The translations under genes and the position numbers were made by a program. From the NCBI RefSeq assembly GCF_026072635.1, contig NZ_AP023081.1, positions 4,212,501-4,276,500 on the forward strand: a stretch of 64,000 nt of DNA. The letters run 5' to 3'. Under the pieces are notes generated by a model, which saw only the letters and a program-made list of their open reading frames with translations, was not told where the DNA came from and did not search any database. The stretch comes from Pseudomonas solani. GTDB taxonomy: Bacteria; Pseudomonadota; Gammaproteobacteria; Pseudomonadales; Pseudomonadaceae. Positions 41,745 to 56,301 of the stretch are shown piece after piece (the first letter of the stretch is position 1; each line of letters begins with the position of its first letter).

Positions 41745-41863
41745 CAAGTGTTCTCTGCATCCTCTGCCGGGCGGCCATTGAGCTCTAGTGACTTGCCCGC
41801 TGTCTTGCGGGAATATGTCGCCTGCGAGCCGTGACCGGAGCGTCAGAAGATGGTGTATGCGGC

Positions 41864-41893
41864 TTGACAAGCCAGCGGCCTGAAACGTATGTT
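41864..41893 (+). promoter_or_regulatory. psrA promoter
   Basis: A perfect TTGACA (41864-41869) and TATGTT (41888-41893), 18 bases apart. The -10 lies within the first PsrA box, as expected for autorepression. Confidence 0.75.
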
Positions 41894-41908
41894 TCAAACA
41901 AGTGTTTG
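41882..41908. promoter_or_regulatory. Two overlapping PsrA operators
   Basis: GAAAC-GTAT-GTTTC (41882-41895) and CAAAC-AAGT-GTTTG (41895-41908) each fit the (G/C)AAAC-N4-GTTT(G/C) PsrA box with perfect arms and share one base, so their centres are 13 bases apart. The psrA ATG follows 15 bases later. Confidence 0.9.
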
Positions 41909-41923
41909 TCAGGCGGAGGAGCC

Positions 41924-42631
41924 ATGGCCCAGTCGGAAACCGTCGAACGCATTCTTGATGCAGCGGAACAGCTGTTCGCGGAGAAAGGCTTCGCCGAGAC
42001 TTCGTTGCGTTTGATCACCAGCAAGGCGGGTGTGAACCTGGCTGCTGTGAACTATCACTTCGGCTCGAAGAAGGCGCTTATCCAGGCGGTGTTCTCGCGC
42101 TTCCTGGGGCCTTTCTGCCAGAGTCTGGAGCGCGAGCTCGATCGCCGGCAGGCGAAGACCGAGGCGCGCGCGACCCTCGAAGAACTCCTGGAAATGCTGG
42201 TCGAGCAGGCGCTGGCGGTGAAGCCGCGCAGCGGTAACGACCTGTCCATCTTCATGCGTTTGCTGGGCCTGGCCTTCAGCCAGAGCCAGGGGCACCTGCG
42301 CAAGTACCTCGAAGAGGTGTACGGCAAGGTCTTCCGCCGCTACATGCTGCTGGTCAATGAGTCGGCCCCCAAGGTGCCGCCGCTGGAGCTGTTCTGGCGG
42401 GTGCACTTCATGCTCGGGGCTGCGGCGTTCAGCATGTCCGGAATCAAGGCGCTGCGCGCGATGGCCGAAACCGATTTCGGCGTGAATACGTCCATCGAGC
42501 AGGTGATGCGCCTGATGGTGCCGTTCCTCGCGGCAGGCATGCGCGCCGATACCGGCTTGTCCGACGAGACTCTTTCCAAAGCGGTGCTCAAGCCGCGCAG
42601 CAAGTCCCCGAGCGCGCCCGTCAAGGCTTGA
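41924..42631 (+). CDS. psrA: Fatty-acid-responsive regulator PsrA (TetR family)
   Basis: 235-residue TetR-family regulator that, in Pseudomonas, senses long-chain fatty acids, represses fadBA and itself, and activates rpoS. The N-terminal helix-turn-helix spans residues 1-55 (ILDAAEQLFAEKGFAETSLR, AAVNYHFGSKKALIQAVF). The C-terminal ligand domain is helical. GGCGGAGGA precedes the ATG at 41924, and two perfect PsrA boxes lie at the promoter. The lexA-psrA-nagZ neighbourhood matches P. aeruginosa as recalled. Confidence 0.95.
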   Translation: MAQSETVERILDAAEQLFAEKGFAETSLRLITSKAGVNLAAVNYHFGSKKALIQAVFSRFLGPFCQSLERELDRRQAKTEARATLEELLEMLVEQALAVKPRSGNDLSIFMRLLGLAFSQSQGHLRKYLEEVYGKVFRRYMLLVNESAPKVPPLELFWRVHFMLGAAAFSMSGIKALRAMAETDFGVNTSIEQVMRLMVPFLAAGMRADTGLSDETLSKAVLKPRSKSPSAPVKA

Positions 42632-42675
42632 TCGCCGGTGGGCGAGGCCATGGGGATCGGCTAAGCTAGCGCCCC

Positions 42676-43200
42676 ATGTCCGACCTCGATCTACTCCATG
42701 TCTCCATCGCTGACCAGCGCCTCTACGGCTTTGCCGGAGAGCGTCTGGTGCTGCGCCTTCCCGTCTCCACCGCGCTCAATGGCGCCGGTGAACTCAGTGG
42801 CTCCAATTGCACCCCGCGCGGCCTTCACCAGGTGCGCGCGAAGATCGGTGAGGGGTTGCCGCAGGGGGCTGTACTGCGTGGCAGGCGTTGGACCGGCGAG
42901 ACCTGGACGCCGGATCTGCATGCCCAGTTTCCCGGACGCGACTGGATACTCAGCCGCATCCTCTGGCTGAGCGGCCGCGAGCCCGGGCGCAACCGCCTCG
43001 GCAAGGTCGACAGCATGCGTCGCTATATCTATTTGCACGGCACGCCGGACAGCGAACCCATGGGCGTGCCGCTGTCCCATGGCTGTGTGCGCCTGCGCAA
43101 TGCCGACCTGCTTGAACTCTTCCCCCGCGTGCCCGTCCACTGTGCTGTTCTGATAGACGAAGCACCTCGTCCCGAGTGGTCCGTGGCCGAACTCTCCTAA
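42676..43200 (+). CDS. L,D-transpeptidase (YkuD) domain protein
   Basis: 174-residue protein with the YkuD catalytic signature HGTPD...SHGCVRL; the nucleophile is Cys137. Unusually for a peptidoglycan enzyme it has no signal peptide or membrane anchor at the predicted start, and no better upstream start is apparent. It precedes nagZ by nine bases, and co-transcription with this muropeptide-recycling gene suggests a related cell-wall or cytosolic recycling role. Confidence 0.88.
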   Translation: MSDLDLLHVSIADQRLYGFAGERLVLRLPVSTALNGAGELSGSNCTPRGLHQVRAKIGEGLPQGAVLRGRRWTGETWTPDLHAQFPGRDWILSRILWLSGREPGRNRLGKVDSMRRYIYLHGTPDSEPMGVPLSHGCVRLRNADLLELFPRVPVHCAVLIDEAPRPEWSVAELS

Positions 43201-43209
43201 GGAAACCCC

Positions 43210-44208
43210 ATGCAAGGCTCCCTGATGCTGGATATCGGCGGCACCTGGCTGACCGCTGAAGATCGGCAGATCCTGCGGCAACCGGAAGTGGCCGGCCTGA
43301 TCATTTTCGCCCGCAATATCGAGGACCCGCGCCAGGTGCGCGAGCTGTGCGCGTCCATCCGCGCGGTGCGTCCCGACCTGATCCTCGCCGTCGACCAGGA
43401 AGGCGGTCGCGTACAGCGCCTGCGCAACGGCTTCGTGCGCCTGCCGGCCATGCGTGCCCTGGCGGACAACGATAACGCTGAAGCCCTGGCCGAGCATTGC
43501 GGTTGGCTGATGGCCACCGAGGTGCTCGCCGTTGGCCTGGATATCAGCTTCGCGCCCGTGCTCGACCTCGATCACCAGCGCAGCGCGGTGGTCGGCAGCC
43601 GTGCCTTCGAGGGCGACCCGCAGCGTGCCGCGCTACTCGCCGGTGCCTTTATCCGTGGATTGCGTGCCGCCGGCATGGCCGCCACCGGCAAGCACTTCCC
43701 CGGCCATGGCTGGGCCGAGGCGGACTCCCACGTGGCCATTCCCACCGATGAGCGCAGCCTGGAGCAGATCCGCGCCACCGATCTCGTGCCCTTCGCGCGC
43801 CTGGCCCCGGAGCTGGACGGCATGATGCCCGCCCATGTCATCTATCCCCAGGTCGACCCGCAGCCCGCCGGCTTCTCGAAGCGCTGGCTGCAGGACATCC
43901 TGCGGGGCGAATTGAAATACTCCGGGGTGATCTTCAGTGATGACCTGTCCATGGCCGGTGCCCACGTGGTGGGTGATGCCGCCGAGCGCATCGAGGCTGC
44001 GCTGAGCGCGGGCTGCGACATGGGGCTGGTGTGCAACGACCGCGCCTCGGCCGAGCTGGCCCTGTCGCGCCTGCAGCAGTTGCGTGTGACCCCGCCTGCG
44101 CAGCTCGAACGCATGCGTCGCCGTGCCTTCCCCGGCACCGAATACCGTCAAGACCCGCGCTGGCAATCGGCAATCGCCGCCCTGCGCGAAGCCCAGCTGA
44201 TCGACTGA
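43210..44208 (+). CDS. nagZ: Beta-N-acetylhexosaminidase
   Basis: 332-residue cytosolic glycoside hydrolase family 3 enzyme of peptidoglycan recycling; it releases GlcNAc from anhydromuropeptides and so influences AmpR-controlled beta-lactamase. Motifs: LAVDQEGGRVQRLRNGF, the KHFPGHGWAEADSHV loop carrying the His/Asp catalytic dyad, and the nucleophile Asp in FSDDLSMAGA. It is single-domain, as usual for Gram-negative NagZ. It lies between the L,D-transpeptidase and methylthioinosine phosphorylase genes, all closely spaced. Confidence 0.95.
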   Translation: MQGSLMLDIGGTWLTAEDRQILRQPEVAGLIIFARNIEDPRQVRELCASIRAVRPDLILAVDQEGGRVQRLRNGFVRLPAMRALADNDNAEALAEHCGWLMATEVLAVGLDISFAPVLDLDHQRSAVVGSRAFEGDPQRAALLAGAFIRGLRAAGMAATGKHFPGHGWAEADSHVAIPTDERSLEQIRATDLVPFARLAPELDGMMPAHVIYPQVDPQPAGFSKRWLQDILRGELKYSGVIFSDDLSMAGAHVVGDAAERIEAALSAGCDMGLVCNDRASAELALSRLQQLRVTPPAQLERMRRRAFPGTEYRQDPRWQSAIAALREAQLID

Positions 44209-44218
44209 AGGAAGCGAC

Positions 44219-44956
44219 ATGACCGTTTACGCGATTATCGGTGGTACCGGCCTCACCCAGCTCGAAGGCCTGACCATGAAGGCGCTGCTCAACCCCGAGA
44301 CGCCCTATGGCGCTCCCTCGGCGGGCATCGTCCAGGGCGACTACGCCGGGCGTGAGCTGCTGTTCCTCGCCCGCCATGGCCACCCGCACCGCATTCCCCC
44401 GCACCAGGTCAACTACCGCGCCAACCTCTGGGCCCTCAAGCAATCCGGCGCCCAGGCGGTGATCGCGGTCAACGCCGTCGGCGGCATCCACCCCACCATG
44501 GGTACCGGGCACCTGGTTGTGCCCCATCAGTTGATCGACTACACCCACGGCCGCACCGACACCTTCTTCGAGGGCGAGCTGGACCACGTCACCCACATCG
44601 ACTTCAGCCACCCCTATGACGAGGCGCTGCGGCAGAAGCTGCTGGCGGCGCTCGCCAAGACCGGGCACGCCTACAGTGCCGAGGGCGTCTACGGCTGCAC
44701 CCAGGGCCCGCGCCTGGAGACCGTGGCCGAGATCGCCCGCATGGAGCGTGATGGCTGCGATCTGGTGGGGATGACCGGCATGCCCGAGGCGGTGCTCGCC
44801 CGTGAGCTGGACCTGCCCTACGCGTGCATTTCCCTGGTGGTCAACCCGGCTGCCGGCAAGTCCAGCGGCATCATCACCATGGACGAGATCGAGGCCGCCC
44901 TGGCTGAAGGTATCGGCAAGGTGCGCGAAGCGCTGGCCCTGCTGTTCAAGGGCTGA
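44219..44956 (+). CDS. S-methyl-5'-thioinosine phosphorylase
   Basis: 245-residue purine nucleoside phosphorylase of the MTAP family. Phosphate and purine-site motifs are present (IGGTGLTQL at the start, FLARHGHPHRIPPHQVNYRANLWAL, VNAVGGIHPTMG, MTGMPEAVLARELDLPYA). The Pseudomonas enzyme (PA3004) prefers methylthioinosine, part of a salvage path through deamination of methylthioadenosine. It starts 11 bases after nagZ and is probably in the same operon. It is convergent with, and only seven bases from, the next gene, with no terminator seen. Confidence 0.88.
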   Translation: MTVYAIIGGTGLTQLEGLTMKALLNPETPYGAPSAGIVQGDYAGRELLFLARHGHPHRIPPHQVNYRANLWALKQSGAQAVIAVNAVGGIHPTMGTGHLVVPHQLIDYTHGRTDTFFEGELDHVTHIDFSHPYDEALRQKLLAALAKTGHAYSAEGVYGCTQGPRLETVAEIARMERDGCDLVGMTGMPEAVLARELDLPYACISLVVNPAAGKSSGIITMDEIEAALAEGIGKVREALALLFKG

Positions 44957-44963
44957 TCGGGCT

Positions 44964-47612
<2,649 letters not shown>

Positions 47613-47617
47613 GTGGC

Positions 47618-48142
47618 TCAGAGCGGGCTGATGCGGATCAGGACGCCCAGGCTGGAGTGATCGAGGTAGGTCAGCTCGCCATTCTTCAGGCGGGTGCCCT
47701 GCTTGATGCGCTCGCTGCCGCTGAGCAGGCCGCTGCCATCGAACTGGTTGACCCAGAAATCGACGGCGACATCGGTGTAGCGCACCTGGGACAGGGTCAC
47801 GGTGCCTTCGACCGGGAAGTGGCCGAGTTGCTGGTCACCGGTGCTGATGGCCACGCGGCTGGGGTTGGCGCCGACGCTCTGCGACCAGGCCTTGTGCAGC
47901 AGCACCTGGTAGCCATTGCCGGCGTTGAGCTTGGCGGCTTCGCCATTGAGTGCGGTGGCGCGCTCGCCGACGCTGTCCAGGCCCTGGGCGCCGTTGGCCC
48001 AGTCGTCCGGGGCTGGCTGGCTGGCCGGGGTGGCGTCGCCCGACTGACGGAAGAGGATCAGCTCGACCTGGTAGAGCCCGTCGGCGAAGGCGCTGGGGGC
48101 CAGCAGGGCAAGCATCAGGGCGAGGAAACGGAACGCACGCAT
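47618..48142 (-). CDS. csiV: CsiV family periplasmic protein
   Basis: 174-residue precursor: signal peptide (residues 1-20, ending PSAFA), then GLYQVELILFRQ, the opening of the CsiV (peptidoglycan-binding) family. In Vibrio cholerae CsiV activates the LpoA/PBP1A peptidoglycan synthase in response to D-amino acids. The gene lies 20 bases downstream of mfd on the same strand, the same neighbour it has in other gammaproteobacteria. Confidence 0.85.
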   Translation of the reverse strand: MRAFRFLALMLALLAPSAFADGLYQVELILFRQSGDATPASQPAPDDWANGAQGLDSVGERATALNGEAAKLNAGNGYQVLLHKAWSQSVGANPSRVAISTGDQQLGHFPVEGTVTLSQVRYTDVAVDFWVNQFDGSGLLSGSERIKQGTRLKNGELTYLDHSSLGVLIRISPL

Positions 48143-48162
48143 GGATCAGTCCTTTAAGCGGA

Positions 48163-51606
<3,444 letters not shown>

Positions 51607-51758
51607 AGGAGGCTCCGGTCGGAAAATGGACCCGGGCGATTGTAACTATCCCGACTGACGGATGTCAGTCTTACGTCCGCTGCAGATTGCCGCCGCTTGC
51701 GCGCGCCGTCATAATGTAGCCCCTTTTTTCAGCCCCTACATAGTGGAAGGTACTGCCC

Positions 51759-53207
51759 GTGACTCAGAAGCCCGACCAGTGTCTCGGTGAGTGGATCGAT
51801 CGTGAAGCCCTCGCGGAAGCGATGATTCCGTTGATTGGCCAGCTCTACCGTAACAACAGCGTGGTGACCTCGATCTATGGCCGTGGTCTGATCAACCGTT
51901 CGGTGATCGACATTCTCAAGGCCCACCGTTTCGCCCGTCACCGCCTGGCTGACGACAGCGAACTGTCGGTCCACGACACCTTCCCGATCCTCAAGGCCAT
52001 GAGCGAGCTCAAGCTGGGCGCGGCCTCCGTGGACCTGGGCAAGATGGCCAGCAAGTTCAAGGCCGAAGGCAATGGCCGTGCCGTCGAGCAGTTCGTCAAG
52101 GACGAGCTGGCTGACGTGGTCGGCAAGCAGAACAGCGCTGCCCGCGAAGGCACCGACGTCGTTCTGTACGGCTTCGGCCGCATCGGCCGCCTGCTGGCGC
52201 GCATCCTGATCGAGAAAACCGGTGGTGGTGACGGCCTGCGTCTGCGCGCCATCGTCGTGCGCAAGGGCGCCAGCAACGACCTGGTCAAGCGCGCCAGCCT
52301 GCTGCGTCGCGACTCGGTACACGGCAAGTTCGATGGCACCATCACCATCGACGAAGAAAACAACACCCTGACCGCCAACGGCAACCTGATCCAGGTGATC
52401 TACGCCAAGTCGCCGACCGAAGTCGACTACACCCAGTACGGCATCAAGAACGCCCTGCTGGTCGACAACACCGGCGTATGGCGTGATGCAGAGGGCCTGG
52501 GCCAGCACCTGAGCTGCCCGGGTGTCGATCGCGTGGTTCTGACCGCACCCGGCAAGGGCGCGCTGAAGAACATCGTGCACGGCATCAACCACACCGAAAT
52601 CACCGCTGAAGACAAGATCATCTCGGCCGCCTCTTGCACCACCAACGCCATCGTGCCGGTGCTCAAGGCCGTCAACGATCAGTACGGCATCGTCAACGGC
52701 CACGTCGAAACCGTTCACTCGTACACCAACGACCAGAACCTGATCGACAACTTCCACAAGGGCGATCGCCGTGGCCGCAGCGCGCCGCTGAACATGGTGA
52801 TCACCGAGACCGGCGCCGCCACCGCTGCCGCCAAGGCCCTGCCGGTACTGAAGGGCAAGCTGACTGGCAACGCCATTCGCGTACCGACGCCGAACGTGTC
52901 GATGGCCATCCTCAACCTGAACCTGGAAAAGGCCACCACCCGCGAAGAGATCAACGAGTACCTGCGCCAGATGGCCATGCACTCGGACCTGCAGAAGCAG
53001 ATCGACTTCGTCAGCTCGCAGGAAGTGGTCTCCACCGACTTCGTCGGTTCGCGCCATGCCGGCGTCGTGGATGCCGAGGCGACCATCGCCAACGACAACC
53101 GCGTCGTGCTCTACGTGTGGTACGACAACGAGTTCGGCTACAGCTGCCAGGTGGTCCGCGTGATGGAAGACATGGCCGGGGTCAACCCGCCTGCCTTCCC
53201 CCGCTGA
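51759..53207 (+). CDS. Long-form glyceraldehyde-3-phosphate dehydrogenase
   Basis: 482-residue enzyme, about 150 residues longer than classic GAPDH (about 335). An N-terminal extension (residues 1-125, helical) precedes the NAD-binding domain (VVLYGFGRIGRLLARILIEK, about 131-150). The catalytic cysteine is Cys294 in SAASCTTNAIVP, and the substrate-binding DQNLIDNFHKGDRRGRSA follows. The start is GTG with TGGAAGG upstream. This class corresponds to PA3001 in P. aeruginosa, thought to serve gluconeogenesis or NADPH-linked flux. It ends at a strong terminator. Confidence 0.92.
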   Translation: MTQKPDQCLGEWIDREALAEAMIPLIGQLYRNNSVVTSIYGRGLINRSVIDILKAHRFARHRLADDSELSVHDTFPILKAMSELKLGAASVDLGKMASKFKAEGNGRAVEQFVKDELADVVGKQNSAAREGTDVVLYGFGRIGRLLARILIEKTGGGDGLRLRAIVVRKGASNDLVKRASLLRRDSVHGKFDGTITIDEENNTLTANGNLIQVIYAKSPTEVDYTQYGIKNALLVDNTGVWRDAEGLGQHLSCPGVDRVVLTAPGKGALKNIVHGINHTEITAEDKIISAASCTTNAIVPVLKAVNDQYGIVNGHVETVHSYTNDQNLIDNFHKGDRRGRSAPLNMVITETGAATAAAKALPVLKGKLTGNAIRVPTPNVSMAILNLNLEKATTREEINEYLRQMAMHSDLQKQIDFVSSQEVVSTDFVGSRHAGVVDAEATIANDNRVVLYVWYDNEFGYSCQVVRVMEDMAGVNPPAFPR

Positions 53208-53222
53208 TACCTCGGTGAAAAG

Positions 53223-53249
53223 AACGGGAGCTTTCGGGCTCCCGTTTTT
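53223..53249 (+). terminator. Terminator of the GAPDH gene
   Basis: ACGGGAGC (53224-53231) and GCTCCCGT (53238-53245) with a TTTCGG loop, followed by five T residues. Confidence 0.93.
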
Positions 53250-53300
53250 CATTTTTAGGTCTGTAATCGCTTTACCCACCTTCTGTTTGGATATCCCTTG

Positions 53301-54692
53301 ATGGACGGACAACAGCTGCACGCCGGCTCGCTCAAGCGCGGCCTGGAAAATCGCCATATCCAGCTGATCGCCCTTGGCGGCGCCATCGGCACCGGACTCT
53401 TCCTCGGCTCGGCCGGGGTGCTCAAATCCGCTGGCCCGTCGATGATCCTCGGTTACGCCATCGCCGGCTTCATCGCCTTCCTGATCATGCGCCAGCTCGG
53501 CGAGATGATCGTCGAGGAGCCCGTGGCCGGTTCCTTCAGCCACTTCGCCCACAAGTACTGGGGCGGCTACGCGGGTTTCCTGTCCGGCTGGAACTACTGG
53601 GTGCTCTATGTGCTGGTGGGCATGGCCGAGCTGACGGCGGTGGGCAAGTACGTGCAGTTCTGGTGGCCGGAGGTACCGACCTGGGCCACGGCGGCGGCGT
53701 TCTTCGTGCTGATCAACCTGATCAACCTGTCCAACGTCCGTGCCTTCGGTGAGACCGAATTCTGGTTCGCGCTGATCAAGGTGGTGGCGATCATCGGCAT
53801 GATCGTGCTCGGTCTCTACCTGCTGATCAGCGGCGCCGGTGGCGAGCAGGCGGCGGTGAGCAACCTGTGGAGCCATGGCGGCTTCTTCCCCAATGGCCTG
53901 GAAGGGCTGGTGATGGTCCTGGCGATCATCATGTTCTCCTTCGGCGGCCTGGAGCTGGTGGGCATCACCGCTGCCGAGGCCAGCGAGCCGAAGAAGGTGA
54001 TCCCCAAGGCGATCAACCAGGTGATCTGGCGCATCCTGATCTTCTACATCGGCGCCCTCAGCGTGCTGCTGATGCTCTACCCCTGGGACAAGCTGCTGGA
54101 AACCCTGGGCGCCGCCGGCGACCCCTACAGCGGCAGCCCCTTCGTGCAGATCTTCTCGCTGATCGGCAGCGACCTGGCCGCGCACATCCTCAACTTCGTG
54201 GTGCTGACCGCCGCGCTGTCGGTCTACAACAGCGGCGTCTACTGCAACAGCCGCATGCTCTACGGCCTGGCCGAGCAGGGCGATGCGCCCAAGGCGCTGA
54301 TGAAGGTCAACCGCCGTGGCGTGCCGGTGCTGGGCATCGCTGTGTCCGCGCTGGTGACCCTGCTCTGCGTGGTGGTCAACTACGTGGCGCCGCAGAAGGC
54401 TCTCGAGCTGCTGATGGCGCTGGTGGTCGCGGCCCTGGTGATCAACTGGGCGATGATCAGCCTGTCGCACCTGATGTTCCGCAAGTCCCTGCAGCGCCAG
54501 GGCATCGAGCCGTTCTTCAAGTCGCTCTGGTACCCCTTCAGCAACTACCTGTGCCTGGCCTTCGTGGCGCTGATCCTCGGTGTGATGCTGATGATCCCCG
54601 GCATCAACGTGTCGGTGTACGCCATTCCCTTCTGGCTCGGCTTCATCGCCATCTGCTACGCCATCCGACGCTCCGCGGGCCCTCGCTCGTAA
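53301..54692 (+). CDS. aroP: Aromatic amino acid permease AroP
   Basis: 463-residue member of the amino acid-polyamine-organocation (AAT) family with about 12 membrane helices. The start HAGSLKRGLENRHIQLIALGG and IGTGLFLGSAGVLKSAGP are typical of AroP/PheP/ProY-type proton symporters. AroP imports Phe, Tyr and Trp; substrate preference within the family is inferred from gene order (PA3000 is aroP1). ATG 53301 is preferred over the TTG one codon upstream. A palindromic terminator follows. Confidence 0.87.
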   Translation: MDGQQLHAGSLKRGLENRHIQLIALGGAIGTGLFLGSAGVLKSAGPSMILGYAIAGFIAFLIMRQLGEMIVEEPVAGSFSHFAHKYWGGYAGFLSGWNYWVLYVLVGMAELTAVGKYVQFWWPEVPTWATAAAFFVLINLINLSNVRAFGETEFWFALIKVVAIIGMIVLGLYLLISGAGGEQAAVSNLWSHGGFFPNGLEGLVMVLAIIMFSFGGLELVGITAAEASEPKKVIPKAINQVIWRILIFYIGALSVLLMLYPWDKLLETLGAAGDPYSGSPFVQIFSLIGSDLAAHILNFVVLTAALSVYNSGVYCNSRMLYGLAEQGDAPKALMKVNRRGVPVLGIAVSALVTLLCVVVNYVAPQKALELLMALVVAALVINWAMISLSHLMFRKSLQRQGIEPFFKSLWYPFSNYLCLAFVALILGVMLMIPGINVSVYAIPFWLGFIAICYAIRRSAGPRS

Positions 54693-54700
54693 TGTCGGAA

Positions 54701-54724
54701 ACGGGGGCCGCGGCCCCCGTTTTT
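54701..54724 (+). terminator. Terminator of aroP
   Basis: A perfect 20-base palindrome ACGGGGGCCGCGGCCCCCGT at 54701-54720 followed by four more T residues, nine bases past the stop. Confidence 0.92.
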
Positions 54725-54837
54725 CTTGGCGCGGCGGGCTGTGACCGTTCGTCCGCTGGCTGACTTCCAGTTGCCCAAATAGCGCTAACAGTCGGAAATT
54801 TCAGGACTTTCAGTGGCCGCTTGGGAAGTCGCCTCTT

Positions 54838-54843
54838 TATAAT
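54838..54843 (+). promoter_or_regulatory. -10 element upstream of nqrA
   Basis: A perfect TATAAT lies about 120 bases before the nqrA start. No convincing -35 at 16-18 bases was found, so the promoter may depend on an activator or another sigma factor. Confidence 0.4.
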
Positions 54844-54962
54844 TCGCGGTTCTCGTCCCGGGGCCCTGCCGCGTGCTGGAGTTCGATCCGGCGCCTGCCT
54901 GGCGTTTGGCGGCTACTGTTCCACACCGGGACGAAACCCTTCTCAAGGTTCAGGCGAGAGAC

Positions 54963-56300
54963 ATGACAAGAATCAGACGGGGGTTGGACCTGCCCATCGC
55001 AGGCCAGCCTGAGCAGCGCATCGAGGCTGCACGGGCCGTGCGTAGCGTGGCCGTGATCGGCTTCGACTACCACGGCATGAAGCCCACCATGCAGGTGCAG
55101 GTCGGCGACCGGGTGAAGCTGGGCCAGGCCCTGTTCGCCGACAAGAAGAACCCCGGCGTGATATTCACCGCACCGGCGGCAGGCGTGGTCTCGGCCATCC
55201 ATCGCGGCGAGCAGCGCGTGCTGCAGTCGGTGGTGATCGATGTGGACGGCGATGACGAAGTCCTCTTCGACACCTGCCCGGACAACGCCCTGGATGCCCT
55301 CGAGCCCCAGGCCGTGCGGGACAACCTGCAGCGTTCGGGCCTCTGGACCGCACTGCGCACGCGCCCGTTCAGCCGGGTGCCGGCCGTCGATGCCGTTCCC
55401 AGCTCGATCTTCGTCACCGCCCTCGATACCCATCCGCTGGCCGCCGACCCACAGCCGATCATCGCCGCCCACGCCGCCGACTTCGAGCGCGGCCTCAAGG
55501 TGTTGGCGCGCCTGGGCCGGGTATTCCTGTGCAAGGCCGACGGGGCCAGCCTGCCGGGTGAGCAGTTGACCGGTGTGCGTGCCGAGACCTTCTCCGGCCC
55601 GCATCCGGCGGGTCTTCCGGGCACCCACATCCACTTCCTCGACCCGGTCAGCGCCACCAAGAGCGTGTGGCACATCGGCTACCAGGACGTGATCGCCGTC
55701 GGCAAGCTATTCGCCACCGGCCGCCTGTGGGGCGAGCGCGTCGTGGCCCTGGCCGGCCCGGTGGTGGAGAAGCCGCGTCTGCTGGCCACCCGCCTGGGCG
55801 CGAGCCTCGACGAGCTGACCGCCGGCGAGCTCAAGCCCGGCGTCAACCGCGTGGTGTCCGGCTCCCTGCTGGGCGGGCGCACCTCCCGTGGTGCCTGCGC
55901 CTACCTGGGGCGCTACCACCTGCAGGTGTCCTGCCTCGCCGAAGGCCATGACCGCGAGCTGCTGCACTACCTGCGCGCCGGGGTGAACAAGCACTCGGTG
56001 CTGAACGTCTTCGTCTCCAAGTTGATGGCGGCCCGCCGGTTCGCCTTCAGCACCAGCACCAACGGCAGCCCGCGCGCCATGGTGCCGGTGGGCAACTACG
56101 AGGCGGTGATGCCGCTGGACATCCTGCCCACCCAGTTGCTGCGCTACCTCATCGTCGGCGACACCGAGATGGCCCAGAAGCTGGGCTGCCTGGAACTGGA
56201 CGAGGAAGACCTGGCGCTGTGCAGCTACGTCTGCGCCGGCAAGTACGAGTACGGCCCCATCCTGCGGGACAACCTCAACCGCATTGAGAAGGAGGGCTGA
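54963..56300 (+). CDS. nqrA: Na+-translocating NADH:quinone reductase subunit A
   Basis: 445-residue peripheral subunit of Na+-NQR. It starts with TRIRRGLDLPIAGQPEQ, the family N-terminus, followed by lipoyl-like segments (VGDRVKLGQALFADKKNPGVIFTAPAAGVV). NqrA binds ubiquinone and helps couple electron transfer to Na+ export. First of six nqr genes, all tightly packed. ATG 54963 gives the family length. Confidence 0.95.
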   Translation: MTRIRRGLDLPIAGQPEQRIEAARAVRSVAVIGFDYHGMKPTMQVQVGDRVKLGQALFADKKNPGVIFTAPAAGVVSAIHRGEQRVLQSVVIDVDGDDEVLFDTCPDNALDALEPQAVRDNLQRSGLWTALRTRPFSRVPAVDAVPSSIFVTALDTHPLAADPQPIIAAHAADFERGLKVLARLGRVFLCKADGASLPGEQLTGVRAETFSGPHPAGLPGTHIHFLDPVSATKSVWHIGYQDVIAVGKLFATGRLWGERVVALAGPVVEKPRLLATRLGASLDELTAGELKPGVNRVVSGSLLGGRTSRGACAYLGRYHLQVSCLAEGHDRELLHYLRAGVNKHSVLNVFVSKLMAARRFAFSTSTNGSPRAMVPVGNYEAVMPLDILPTQLLRYLIVGDTEMAQKLGCLELDEEDLALCSYVCAGKYEYGPILRDNLNRIEKEG

Positions 56301-56301
56301 C

